A stretch of DNA of 64,000 nucleotides. It comes from Hyphomicrobiales bacterium. GTDB lineage: Bacteria; Pseudomonadota; Alphaproteobacteria; Rhizobiales; Rhizobiaceae. Positions 47,385 to 55,813 of this stretch are shown here, piece after piece. Made by a program: the position numbers and the translations under genes. Numbering within the stretch: the stretch's first letter is position 1; each line of letters opens with the position of its first letter. Location of the stretch: positions 1 to 64,000 of the forward strand of contig UBTF01000013.1 in assembly GCA_900468285.1 (NCBI GenBank). Reading direction: 5' to 3'. Below the pieces are notes generated by a model, which did no database searches, was not told the origin of the DNA, and was given only the letters and a program-made list of their open reading frames with translations.

Positions 47385-48553
47385 TCGCCAAGAAATCAGC
47401 GCCGCGCGTTTTCTTCTATGTGCAACACCTGCTTGGCATCGGCCACATTGCCCGTGCCAGCCGGATTGCCCGTGCACTGGTTGCCGACGGTTTCGACGTG
47501 ACCCTGGTAACGGGTGGAACCCCGGTACCGGGGTTTCCCGGCGAGGGCATCCGCCATATCGAACTGCCGCCCATTGCTGTCAGCGACGGCAACTTTGCCG
47601 GTCTGGTGGATGCAACGGGCAAGCCGGTTGACGATGCCTTCAAGGATGATCGCACGAGCATGTTGCTCGGTGCCTATCACGGCGCACGGCCAGACATCGT
47701 CATCATCGAGGCATTTCCTTTCGGCCGCAGGCAGGTGCGTTTTGAGCTTATGCCGCTGCTGAGCGCCATCGATCACAGTCTGGAGCGTCCGCTGGTCATG
47801 ACCTCGCTGCGCGACATCCTGCAGGAACGCGCCAAGCCGGGGCGCGACGAAGAAACCATCGCCCTCGTCAAAAAGCATTTCGATACGGTGCTTGTGCATG
47901 GCGACCCGGATTTCGTGCGGCTGGAAGATACATTTCCGCTCGCCCACGAGATCAGCCAGCGGATCGTCTATACCGGCCTTGTTGCACCTGCCAGAGCGGA
48001 GACTGCCAGGGACCGTTTCGACGTGGTGGTATCAGCAGGCGGTGGAGCGGTCGGCGCAAAGCTTATCAGCGCGGCACTGGATGCGGCTCCCGCCATCGAC
48101 CGCGTCAAGAGCTGGTGCCTGATCACCGGGCCGAACATGCCGCAGGCGGATGTGGATGCCATTTCCGCACGAGCAGGCAACGGAATAGAGGTTTTCCGGT
48201 TCCGGAAGGACTTCGCCAACCTTTTGTCAGGAGCCCGTCTTTCCATATCGCAAGCTGGCTACAACACGGTTTGCGACATACTGCAGGCCAAATGCCGCTC
48301 CCTGCTCATTCCCTTCGCGGCCAGCGGAGAGACGGAACAGGGCGCACGCGCCAGCCGCCTTGCAAAGCTGGGTCTTGCCCAGGTTCTTGAAGAGGATGCC
48401 ATATCTCCGCAATCCATGGATGACGCCATCAATGCGGCACTGGACCTGCCTGAACCCGGCCATATCGACCTCGATCTGGATGGAGCCGCGGGCACGGCGC
48501 GGATATTGCGCCAGCTCTACGACGAGCGCGAACATGACAGGCTCAGTGTCTGA
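47381..48553 (+). CDS. MurG-like glycosyltransferase, second copy
   Basis: The 390-residue GT-B protein starts at GTG 47381, preceded by GGGAGG, and carries VFFYVQHLLGIGHIARASRIA as acceptor loop. The C-terminal donor motif ISQAGYNTVCDILQAKCRSLLIPF matches the MurG-like pattern also found in the first gene of this trio (GGYNTVCEIL). Downstream SGETEQGARASRLAKLGLA supports donor binding. It ends the operon, and its last 11 bases overlap the convergent FAD monooxygenase. The two MurG-like enzymes flanking a GT4 imply three ordered sugar additions. Confidence 0.86.
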   Translation: MIAKKSAPRVFFYVQHLLGIGHIARASRIARALVADGFDVTLVTGGTPVPGFPGEGIRHIELPPIAVSDGNFAGLVDATGKPVDDAFKDDRTSMLLGAYHGARPDIVIIEAFPFGRRQVRFELMPLLSAIDHSLERPLVMTSLRDILQERAKPGRDEETIALVKKHFDTVLVHGDPDFVRLEDTFPLAHEISQRIVYTGLVAPARAETARDRFDVVVSAGGGAVGAKLISAALDAAPAIDRVKSWCLITGPNMPQADVDAISARAGNGIEVFRFRKDFANLLSGARLSISQAGYNTVCDILQAKCRSLLIPFAASGETEQGARASRLAKLGLAQVLEEDAISPQSMDDAINAALDLPEPGHIDLDLDGAAGTARILRQLYDEREHDRLSV

Positions 48554-49751
48554 GCCTCTCGCGTCGGAAGCCGAGCCCTATCAACCTGCCTGCCAGATGC
48601 GCCAGCAGTGGAAAGCGCATGATGGCCAGAACGAAAGCTGGCGGACCCTTCGCCTTTTTCGCATCGGCCTGATCTTTTCTGTTCTTGCTGCGCATCATCA
48701 ATTGCAGCCGCTGCGTCGCCTTTGTCGGAAAAGTCCGGCGTTTCTCTATCGCAGCCAGATCGGCATCGGTGATGGCCCGGCCCGAGGTCAGGATCGGAAC
48801 GAGCACGTTTGCGGTCGCCACCGCATCCTGAATGGCCAGATTGACGCCGACGCCGCCGATGGGCGACATGGCGTGCGCCGAATCTCCGATGCAGATGACG
48901 CCCGGCTTCCACCATTGTGTGAGACGGTCGATCCGCACGGTCAGCAATTGGACACCGTTCCAGCTTTCCAGCTCCAGAAGCCGTTCCTGCGGCAGCGGGC
49001 AGACCTGCGCGACCTGTTTGCGAAATGCATCCAGCCCTTTTGCCCTGATCTCGGCGAAGACACCCTTGCGAACGACATAGCCACATTGCCAGTAGTCGCC
49101 GCGGTCGATGAGGACGAAGCCCTGTTGCGGGCCGGCATGTCCCATCGTTTCCACAGGATCCCCCGGCTGTTTTGACAGCCGCATCCACAGCACTTCCGTC
49201 GGCACGCCGAATCTCTGGATCTCCAGACCAGCCTTTTCCCGAATTGCGGAATTGCGCCCATCCGCTCCGACCACAAGGTCCGACTCGACAGTCAAAGGAC
49301 CGTTTGCGGTTTCAAGGCGAAGGCCGCGCACTCTTCCTCCATCTTCGACCAGATCGGTCACGGTCGCACCCATCAACAGTCGAAAATTCTCATAGTGACC
49401 CGCCTTGCCCGCTATGAAATTGAGGAAATCCCATTGCGGCATGAAAGCGATGAAGCGATTTTTGACCGGCAGCCATGAAAAATCGGCAATCGTGATCTTT
49501 CGCCCGCCAATCTGCGCATGGAGTTTTTCCGCCTTCGTGTGCGGAAGCGCCAGAAACTCCTTGATGAAGCCAAGCTGCTCGATGATTTCAAGCGTGGAGG
49601 GATGAATGGTGTCGCCGCGGAAATCGCGAAGGAAATCAGCGTGTTTCTCGATCACGGTCACGTCGATGTTGAAGCGCGCCAGGAGAAGCCCGAGCATCAT
49701 CCCCGCCGGTCCGCCACCGGCAATCGCCACGGTCGTTCTTATCGGCTGCAT
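48543..49751 (-). CDS. FAD-dependent aromatic-hydroxylase-fold oxidoreductase
   Basis: The 402-residue flavoprotein belongs to the UbiH/PHBH class. The FAD motif VAIAGGGPAGMMLGLLLARF begins at residue 8, VVGADGRNSAIREKAGL is the second family motif, and GDSAHAMSPIGGVGVNLAIQDA closes the flavin site. The C-terminal tail is basic and slightly hydrophobic. The likely reaction is NAD(P)H-dependent hydroxylation of a ring or lipid substrate; the substrate cannot be named. It is 26 bases beyond the PAP2 gene on the same strand, so those two may be cotranscribed. Confidence 0.87.
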   Translation of the reverse strand: MQPIRTTVAIAGGGPAGMMLGLLLARFNIDVTVIEKHADFLRDFRGDTIHPSTLEIIEQLGFIKEFLALPHTKAEKLHAQIGGRKITIADFSWLPVKNRFIAFMPQWDFLNFIAGKAGHYENFRLLMGATVTDLVEDGGRVRGLRLETANGPLTVESDLVVGADGRNSAIREKAGLEIQRFGVPTEVLWMRLSKQPGDPVETMGHAGPQQGFVLIDRGDYWQCGYVVRKGVFAEIRAKGLDAFRKQVAQVCPLPQERLLELESWNGVQLLTVRIDRLTQWWKPGVICIGDSAHAMSPIGGVGVNLAIQDAVATANVLVPILTSGRAITDADLAAIEKRRTFPTKATQRLQLMMRSKNRKDQADAKKAKGPPAFVLAIMRFPLLAHLAGRLIGLGFRRERLRH

Positions 49752-49777
49752 GATCTGGATTCCACTTCGCCCAATGG

Positions 49778-50470
49778 CTAGCTCCGCCGAGACACGGCAT
49801 GTTTCGGGTGAGGCCAGCCATTCTCATTGAAACTGAACAACCATCCCCCCCGCGCAAAGATGAAAGCAAAGGCAATCGCCGTCCAGGTGCCCAGCAAAAG
49901 TCCGGCAGCAACGTCGCTGGGATAATGCGCCCCGACAATGACGCGTGAGACACCGATGACCAGGGCAAGACCGATAAACAGAAAACGGAAGCGGGGAACA
50001 AGCATCAGAAAGGCGCCGAAAAAAGAGCCCGCTGCGGCTGAGTGTCCGGACGGAAAGCTCTCATAGAGATTGTCGCCAGTAAAGGGTGTGAGACTGTAGG
50101 CCCCCATCTCCATCAGAAGCTCCGGCCTTGCGCGTCCGATGAGGAATTTCAGCAGATGGACGAGCACACTTGCCGTACCGATTGTCGAGAAAAAATAGAA
50201 GAGCAGACGCCACGTCGTTCTTATGCGCACACCGTAGGCGCGCGTCCCGAATGCACGGGCAGCCGTATAGGCGAGGATTGCCAGAAATCCTGTGGTGTAG
50301 AGCATCCAGCGGAACGTGCCGAAATCCGTTATTGCCTGGTTGAAGCCGATGACAGCGGCCGGAAGTGCCTGCGCCCGTTGCGAGATCAGCGGATCAAAAG
50401 GGATGAATGCCAGCACGAGAACGATAGTCGCAATAAAAATCCAACCACTTGAAACAAAAAAGCGCCGCAT
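49778..50470 (-). CDS. PAP2-family membrane phosphatase
   Basis: The 230-residue protein has about six membrane helices and the three PAP2 motifs KFLIGRARP, PSGHS and SRVIVGAHYPSD, which place the catalytic histidines at the periplasmic face. Candidate roles are undecaprenyl-diphosphate recycling or lipid A/phosphatidylglycerol phosphate dephosphorylation, as for LpxE and PgpB; the substrate is not determined by sequence. The start ATG 50470 has GAGGA before it; an upstream ATG at 50485 is possible. It is divergent from dxr. Confidence 0.87.
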   Translation of the reverse strand: MRRFFVSSGWIFIATIVLVLAFIPFDPLISQRAQALPAAVIGFNQAITDFGTFRWMLYTTGFLAILAYTAARAFGTRAYGVRIRTTWRLLFYFFSTIGTASVLVHLLKFLIGRARPELLMEMGAYSLTPFTGDNLYESFPSGHSAAAGSFFGAFLMLVPRFRFLFIGLALVIGVSRVIVGAHYPSDVAAGLLLGTWTAIAFAFIFARGGWLFSFNENGWPHPKHAVSRRS

Positions 50471-50586
50471 GTCATTCCTCAGCATCAGGGGTGAGACTAT
50501 GCGGGCAGCAACCGCCAAACACAAGTGTGGGTTCCTCCTTGTTATGCCCGCCTTTGCCTTGTAGAGGCTTGAAAGACATTATCGAT

Positions 50587-51801
50587 ATGAACCGGATTGT
50601 TATGACGAACGCTCAAGGCCCGACTTCACCACACAGGCTGACCATTCTTGGTTCCACCGGCTCCATTGGCACGAATACGGTGGACGTCATCCGGCAGCTG
50701 GGCGGTCGTGACCGGTTCGAGGTGATGGCATTGACCGGGGCGAGCAATATCGACCTTCTGGCGCGACAGGCCCGCGACCTCGGCGTCAAGCTTGCCGTTA
50801 CCTCGCAGGAAGATAAATACGCTGCCTTGAAGGATGCTCTTGCTGGCACAGGCATTGCCGTTGCAAGCGGGCAAAGTGGCCTTGATGAAGCCGCCAGCAT
50901 GGATGCAGACTGGGTGATGGCGGCCATTGCCGGAACGCCGGGGCTTGAGCCGACGCTTGCCGCGGCACGGCGTGGCGCCAATATTGCTCTGGCAAACAAG
51001 GAATGTCTCGTTTCCGCCGGAGACGTCTTTCTTCGCGCCGTTGCCGAAGGGGGCGGCCAACTTATTCCCGTCGACAGCGAACACAGCGCGATTTTTCAAT
51101 GCCTCGAACCCCATAACAGAAAGGCCATCGAACGCATCGTGTTGACAGCGTCCGGAGGTCCGTTCCGTACCCATAGTCGCGAGCAGATGGCCGGGGTGAC
51201 TGCCGACGTTGCGCGGGCGCATCCCAACTGGTCGATGGGCCTCAAAGTATCCATCGGCAGTGCCTCCATGTTCAACAAGGCGCTGGAAATGATCGAGGCG
51301 AAATATCTGTTCGATCTTTCGCCGGACCAGATCGAGGTTATCGTTCACCCGCAATCGATCATCCATTCCATGGTGGCCTACACGGATGGCTCCGTCATGG
51401 CGCAACTCGGGTGCCCGGACATGCGCACGGCCATCGCTTATGCCCTGACCTACCCTGCGCGCGGTGACATAGACGTGGAGCGTCTGGACTTTGCCAAGTT
51501 GGCGAGGCTGGATTTCGAAGCACCTGATGAGGTTCGCTTCCCTGCCCTCAGGCTGGCCAGAACAGCCTTGCAGCGTGGCGGTGCGCAGGGCGCCGTCCTT
51601 AATGCCGCCGATGAAGCCGCATATCACGCCTTCGTAGACGGGCAGATCGGCTTTCTCGATATGGCGGACATTGTGGAGATCGTGATGGACCGCATGAACG
51701 ACGGAAGGACCGCCCAGACCATCGAGGATGTCCTTGCTGCTGATGCGCAGGCGCGGACTTATGCGCAGGAAACCATTCTCAATAAACAAAAGGCCGCATA
51801 A
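50587..51801 (+). CDS. dxr: 1-deoxy-D-xylulose 5-phosphate reductoisomerase
   Basis: The 404-residue cytosolic enzyme catalyses the first committed step of the MEP isoprenoid pathway using NADPH. The NADPH motif LTILGSTGSIGTNTVDVI is near residue 16, metal-binding residues lie in LIPVDSEHSAIFQC, and the substrate flap is in ASGGPFR with the SMGLKVSIGSASMFNK-type sequence after it. ATG 50587 is chosen, with ATG 50602 as an alternative. It is a single gene, divergent from the PAP2 gene and convergent with hemA. DXP, its substrate, is also used by ThiG. Confidence 0.96.
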   Translation: MNRIVMTNAQGPTSPHRLTILGSTGSIGTNTVDVIRQLGGRDRFEVMALTGASNIDLLARQARDLGVKLAVTSQEDKYAALKDALAGTGIAVASGQSGLDEAASMDADWVMAAIAGTPGLEPTLAAARRGANIALANKECLVSAGDVFLRAVAEGGGQLIPVDSEHSAIFQCLEPHNRKAIERIVLTASGGPFRTHSREQMAGVTADVARAHPNWSMGLKVSIGSASMFNKALEMIEAKYLFDLSPDQIEVIVHPQSIIHSMVAYTDGSVMAQLGCPDMRTAIAYALTYPARGDIDVERLDFAKLARLDFEAPDEVRFPALRLARTALQRGGAQGAVLNAADEAAYHAFVDGQIGFLDMADIVEIVMDRMNDGRTAQTIEDVLAADAQARTYAQETILNKQKAA

Positions 51802-51815
51802 CGCGGCCCTTCGTT
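51791..51815. terminator. Hairpin between convergent dxr and hemA
   Basis: GGCCGC, a five-base loop and GCGGCC form a hairpin overlapping the dxr stop codon, flanked by AAAA on the left and a CTTCGTTT tail on the right. Either direction could use it; the T tract is weak on the plus side and the A run gives four T residues for the minus side. Confidence 0.5.
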
Positions 51816-51834
51816 TCGAAATTTCTCATTCTTA

Positions 51835-53052
51835 TCAGGCAACAGCCCGCGCCAGAGCGCATCGCGACCACAACTGGTGAAGTGCTCCAACCAGCTGCTC
51901 CAGATCCGCATCGCTGTGAAGCGGTGTCGGGGTGATGCGCAGACGTTCCGTCTTGCGTGGCACGGTGGGATAATTGATCGGCTGCACATAAACGCCATGA
52001 TCATCGAGCAGGATGTCGGAAATCCACTTGCACTTGGCCGCATCGCCGACCATGACCGGGACGATATGGCTTGGATTTGGCATGTGCGGAATGCCGCTCT
52101 TGTCGAGCATGGAACGAAGGGTGCGGACGCGCTCCTGATGCCGGGACCGCTCAAACGGACTTGCCTTCAGATGCTGGATGGACGCAACAGCACCGGCCGC
52201 CAGTGACGGTGGCAATGCCGTGGTAAAGATGAAGCCCGACGCAAAGGAGCGGATGAAATCGCAAAGCGCCTCTGACGCAGCGATATAGCCACCCATTACG
52301 CCAAATGCCTTGCCCAGCGTGCCCTCGATAATCGTCAGGCGATCCATCAAGCCCTCACGCTCAGCGATACCGCCACCGCGCGGGCCGTACATGCCAACGG
52401 CATGGACTTCATCGAGATAGGTCATCGCGCCGTACTTGTCGGCAAGGTCGCAGATTTCCTTGATCGGCGAAATGTCGCCATCCATCGAATAGACGGATTC
52501 GAAGGCAATCAGCTTTGGCGCCGAGGGATCGGCAGCCTTCAGCTTTGCTTCAAGATCTTCGAGATCATTGTGCTTCCAAATGACCTTTTCACAGCGGCCA
52601 TAGCGGATGCCTTCAATCATCGAAGCGTGGTTGAGAGCGTCGGAGAAAATGATGAGGCCAGGAATCTTCTGTCCGAGCGTACCAAGCGTCGCCCAGTTGG
52701 AAATATAGCCGGAGGTGAAGATCAGCGCGGATTCCTTGCCGTGAAGATCGGCAAGCTCGCGTTCCAGCTGAACATGATAATGGTTGGTGCCAGAAATATT
52801 CCGGGTGCCTCCCGCACCCGCGCCACAGTGGTCGATTGCGGCCTTCATCGCCTCGATCACCTTGGGGTTCTGACCCATTCCGAGATAGTCGTTGGAGCAC
52901 CAGACCGTGACGTCCTGCTTGTCGCCCTTTTCCGTGTAGCGGGTGGCGCGCGGAAAATTGCCCTGCTGCCGCTCCAGATCGGCGAATACGCGGTAGCGAC
53001 CTTCCGAATGCAAGCCATCCAGCTCGGTCTTGAAGTATGCCTCAAAGTCCAT
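51835..53052 (-). CDS. hemA: 5-aminolevulinate synthase
   Basis: The 405-residue PLP enzyme makes ALA from glycine and succinyl-CoA, the alphaproteobacterial (C4) route to heme. It opens [14 protein letters not shown], as in rhizobial HemA, has [11 protein letters not shown] and the glycine-rich [13 protein letters not shown], and the PLP lysine is in [24 protein letters not shown] gives the PLP-nitrogen aspartate. The ATG at 53052 has GGAG seven bases upstream. A perfect FNR/FixK box lies 150 bases upstream, suggesting oxygen-responsive expression. Confidence 0.97.
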   Translation of the reverse strand: MDFEAYFKTELDGLHSEGRYRVFADLERQQGNFPRATRYTEKGDKQDVTVWCSNDYLGMGQNPKVIEAMKAAIDHCGAGAGGTRNISGTNHYHVQLERELADLHGKESALIFTSGYISNWATLGTLGQKIPGLIIFSDALNHASMIEGIRYGRCEKVIWKHNDLEDLEAKLKAADPSAPKLIAFESVYSMDGDISPIKEICDLADKYGAMTYLDEVHAVGMYGPRGGGIAEREGLMDRLTIIEGTLGKAFGVMGGYIAASEALCDFIRSFASGFIFTTALPPSLAAGAVASIQHLKASPFERSRHQERVRTLRSMLDKSGIPHMPNPSHIVPVMVGDAAKCKWISDILLDDHGVYVQPINYPTVPRKTERLRITPTPLHSDADLEQLVGALHQLWSRCALARAVA

Positions 53053-53201
53053 TCCATGCTCCAGAAATCTTGTATTCGTTGTCGGCTCACCTCCCTGAAC
53101 CGTCAACCCCCCTTGACGCCATTTCAGATAAACTGCGTCAATTCGCCTCCAATTTTGAACTATTCCAAAAACACATATAAGGGAATTGCCAAACCGCAAA
53201 A

Positions 53202-53215
53202 TTGATTCACATCAA
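53202..53215 (-). promoter_or_regulatory. FNR/FixK-type box (anaerobox) upstream of hemA
   Basis: TTGAT, four bases and ATCAA match the FNR/FixK consensus exactly. It is centred about 157 bases before the hemA start and 218 bases before the divergent lipoprotein gene, in the 375-base region 53053-53426 that has no gene. Control by an FnrN/FixK-type regulator is inferred. Confidence 0.75.
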
Positions 53216-53426
53216 TCAGCAATCAAATTGGAACTTTTTCTTTCTGATGCCGTTCAGTAGGGCACAATCGATTTGGGCCGGGAGCATAGCCTGACAAGGG
53301 GAGGCTTCCATAAACACATTCGACTTGTTAGATATCTGTTGCGGTCGGAGGTAGCAGTCGCCGCAGATAACCTATGGGACGCCTACCAAGAGCCATAGAG
53401 CTCGTATGTAACGTTGGAGAGAGTTC

Positions 53427-53678
53427 ATGAAAAAGGCTATTATTTTCGCCGCAATCGGTTTGACGCTTGCAGGTTGCACGCAGACTGAAAAGGGCGCTTC
53501 GATCGGTGCCGTTTCCGGCGCTGTCATCGGTGGTGCAGTAACCGGCAACGTCCGTGGCGCAGCGGTTGGCGCAGCTATCGGCGGTGTGGGCGGCGCTCTG
53601 ATCGGCAACGCTTCCGAGCCTGGCTATTGCTACTACCGCGACCAGTACGGTCAGCGTTACACGGCTCGTTGCCGCTAA
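53427..53678 (+). CDS. Small glycine-zipper lipoprotein (17-kDa antigen-like)
   Basis: The 83-residue precursor has a lipobox LAGC (Cys17), so the mature form is lipid-anchored, and then a glycine-zipper region of about 40 residues with repeated GAVIGG, GAAVGAA and GGVGGALIG units. It ends YCYYRDQYGQRYTARCR with a possible disulfide. Such 2TM glycine-zipper lipoproteins are common in Rhizobiaceae outer membranes; exact role unknown. GGAGAG precedes the ATG and a strong terminator follows, so it is monocistronic and perhaps highly expressed. Confidence 0.88.
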   Translation: MKKAIIFAAIGLTLAGCTQTEKGASIGAVSGAVIGGAVTGNVRGAAVGAAIGGVGGALIGNASEPGYCYYRDQYGQRYTARCR

Positions 53679-53699
53679 TACCTGAAAATTTTATCGAGG

Positions 53700-53723
53700 A
53701 AGCCCCGGTTCGCCGGGGCTTTT
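53700..53723 (+). terminator. Rho-independent terminator after the lipoprotein gene
   Basis: AAGCCCCGG, the tetraloop TTCG and CCGGGGCTT form a perfect nine-base stem followed by more T residues, 22 bases after the stop codon. Confidence 0.9.
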
Positions 53724-53844
53724 GCGTTTGTGGTGCGAAAATGCTTTTGCGGGTTACCAACCTGTCTATTTATGATTAAAATGTCATATTAACGGACGGG
53801 AAACCGGTAGGGCCGATAATAAATGCTCAACCATAAAGTAGCGT

Positions 53845-55770
53845 ATGCCAGCAAGACGGACTGACCCAAAGAAGAGTATTGCGTTCTGGAAGGCAGGCAC
53901 CGCGCTGGCGGTCGCAGCATCCATATCGCTTTATCCGGGATTCGCATCCCAGGCCTTCGCCTTCAAGATTTTCGGCATTACCATATTCGGATCGGACAAG
54001 GACGAAGAACAGGTCCTTGATCCCGTCAAATTCACCGTCACGCTGAATGCACCCGGCGCCGATAGCAAGCTGCAGCAAAGCCTGGAAAACAGCTCCCTTC
54101 TGTCATCCGAACCCGACAAGCCGGCCTCCGGGGACCTTGGCCTGTTGATCAGGGCGCGCGATGACCGTGAGAGGCTGATTGCCGCGCTCTATGAGAATGC
54201 GCGATATGGCGGCACGGTAAAGGTTACCATCGAAGGGCGGGATATTGATTCCATCCCTCCAAATCCGGCGTTCAATCGCTCCGGGCCCGTTCCAGTCGTC
54301 TTCGAAGTGGTTCCAGGACCCGCCTTCACCCTTGGAAACGTGAGGCTGGAGGGTGATGTCGCAGGGCGGGATCTCGATCAATACGGCCTTGTAACGGGTG
54401 GCGATGCAGGCTCCCTTGCCATCATCAAGGCAGGCAACAAGCTGATTGACGATCTGAAGGCCGAAGGCCGTCCGCTCGCTGAACTGACAAAAAGAGAAGC
54501 CGTCGCCAACCATGCCAACAGCACGGTCGATCTGACGCTTGCGGCCAAGGGCGGGCCGGTTGCGCCGCTGGGCAATGTAACTGTCAAAGGCCAGCGCACC
54601 GTCGATCAGGCATTCATTGAGCGCTATTCGCGTCTGAATGGAGGCGAACCCTATTCGCCTGAGAAACTGCGGAAAGCCTCTGAACGATTGCGCAAGCTGG
54701 GGGTCTTTTCCAGCATCACCATCAAGGAAGCAAGCGCTCTTGCGCCCAATGGCACCATTCCGCTCACCATCGAGGTTTCGGAAGGCAAGCACCGGTATCT
54801 CGGCGTTGGCGCTCAATATTCGACCACCGAAGGTATCGGTCTTCAGGGCTACTGGGGACATCGAAACCTCTTCGGACAAGCCGAATCGCTTCGGATAGAA
54901 GGCGCGGTTTCGCGACTGGGCGAGGCATCGAATGTCCAGGACATGGACTATTCCGCCGGGATCATTTTCACCAAGCCGGGCATCTTCAACCCGGAGACGA
55001 CATTCACCGCCAGCCTCAAGGCCAAGACGGAACATCCGGATACCTATGACGCGAGATCCGTCACCGGCTATGGCGGTTTTTCCTATGAGTTCAATGACTA
55101 TGATACGGCTTCAGCCGGGCTTGAGGTCGAGTTTACCGATACGGACGATGCGTTCGGCAACAACCAGTATCTCACGACATCCATCCCGCTGGAGTTCGTG
55201 CGCGACATGCGTGACGACAAGCTGAACCCGACCGACGGGTTTCGCGCTGCTGTTTCAGCAAAACCGAGTTACGAGGCGCTGAACGGCACTTTCTTCACCA
55301 GCTTCGAGGGATCTACCACCGGCTACAAGGGCCTTGGTGCCGATGATCAGGTGGTGTTGGCTGGCAAGATTGCCGGCGGCGTTCTTGTCGGTGTCAGCGA
55401 ACTTGAAGACGTGCCTGCGACACGACGCTTTTATGCGGGCGGCGGCGGCTCCGTTCGCGGCTACAGCTATCAGGAAATCTCGCCTTACACCGATGACGGC
55501 GAAGCGACAGGAGGCCGTTCCTATGTCGTGGCCTCACTGGAGGCACGCTTCAAGGTCACGGAAACGATCGGATTGGTTCCCTTTGTCGATGCAGGCGTGG
55601 TATCATCCAAAATCACGCCGGATTTTTCCGATATTCGCGCAGGTGCAGGTATCGGACTTCGTTACGCAACGCCTTTTGGCCCTCTGCGTCTCGATGTGGC
55701 CATGCCGCTCGAAAAATATGACGGTGGCAGCAGCTTCGGCATATATGCCGGCATTGGACAGGCGTTCTGA
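53845..55770 (+). CDS. tamA: TamA-type outer-membrane translocation/assembly protein
   Basis: The 641-residue precursor has a signal peptide ending near QAFA at about residue 38. POTRA-like domains are visible around FTLGNVRLEGDV (about 165-240) and GNVTVKGQRTVDQAFIERYSRL (about 245-315), and a 16-strand Omp85 barrel fills the rest, with the conserved GGGGSVRGYSYQEISP (VRGY of the lid loop) and C-terminal GPLRLDVAMPLEKY and GIGQAF. With TamB directly downstream it should form the TAM complex, which helps insert outer-membrane proteins or moves lipids. The start ATG lacks a strong ribosome-binding site. Confidence 0.92.
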   Translation: MPARRTDPKKSIAFWKAGTALAVAASISLYPGFASQAFAFKIFGITIFGSDKDEEQVLDPVKFTVTLNAPGADSKLQQSLENSSLLSSEPDKPASGDLGLLIRARDDRERLIAALYENARYGGTVKVTIEGRDIDSIPPNPAFNRSGPVPVVFEVVPGPAFTLGNVRLEGDVAGRDLDQYGLVTGGDAGSLAIIKAGNKLIDDLKAEGRPLAELTKREAVANHANSTVDLTLAAKGGPVAPLGNVTVKGQRTVDQAFIERYSRLNGGEPYSPEKLRKASERLRKLGVFSSITIKEASALAPNGTIPLTIEVSEGKHRYLGVGAQYSTTEGIGLQGYWGHRNLFGQAESLRIEGAVSRLGEASNVQDMDYSAGIIFTKPGIFNPETTFTASLKAKTEHPDTYDARSVTGYGGFSYEFNDYDTASAGLEVEFTDTDDAFGNNQYLTTSIPLEFVRDMRDDKLNPTDGFRAAVSAKPSYEALNGTFFTSFEGSTTGYKGLGADDQVVLAGKIAGGVLVGVSELEDVPATRRFYAGGGGSVRGYSYQEISPYTDDGEATGGRSYVVASLEARFKVTETIGLVPFVDAGVVSSKITPDFSDIRAGAGIGLRYATPFGPLRLDVAMPLEKYDGGSSFGIYAGIGQAF

Positions 55771-55813
55771 AGAGCAATGCCGGGCGTAACCAGCAAAGTG
55801 TAGATTGATTTCG

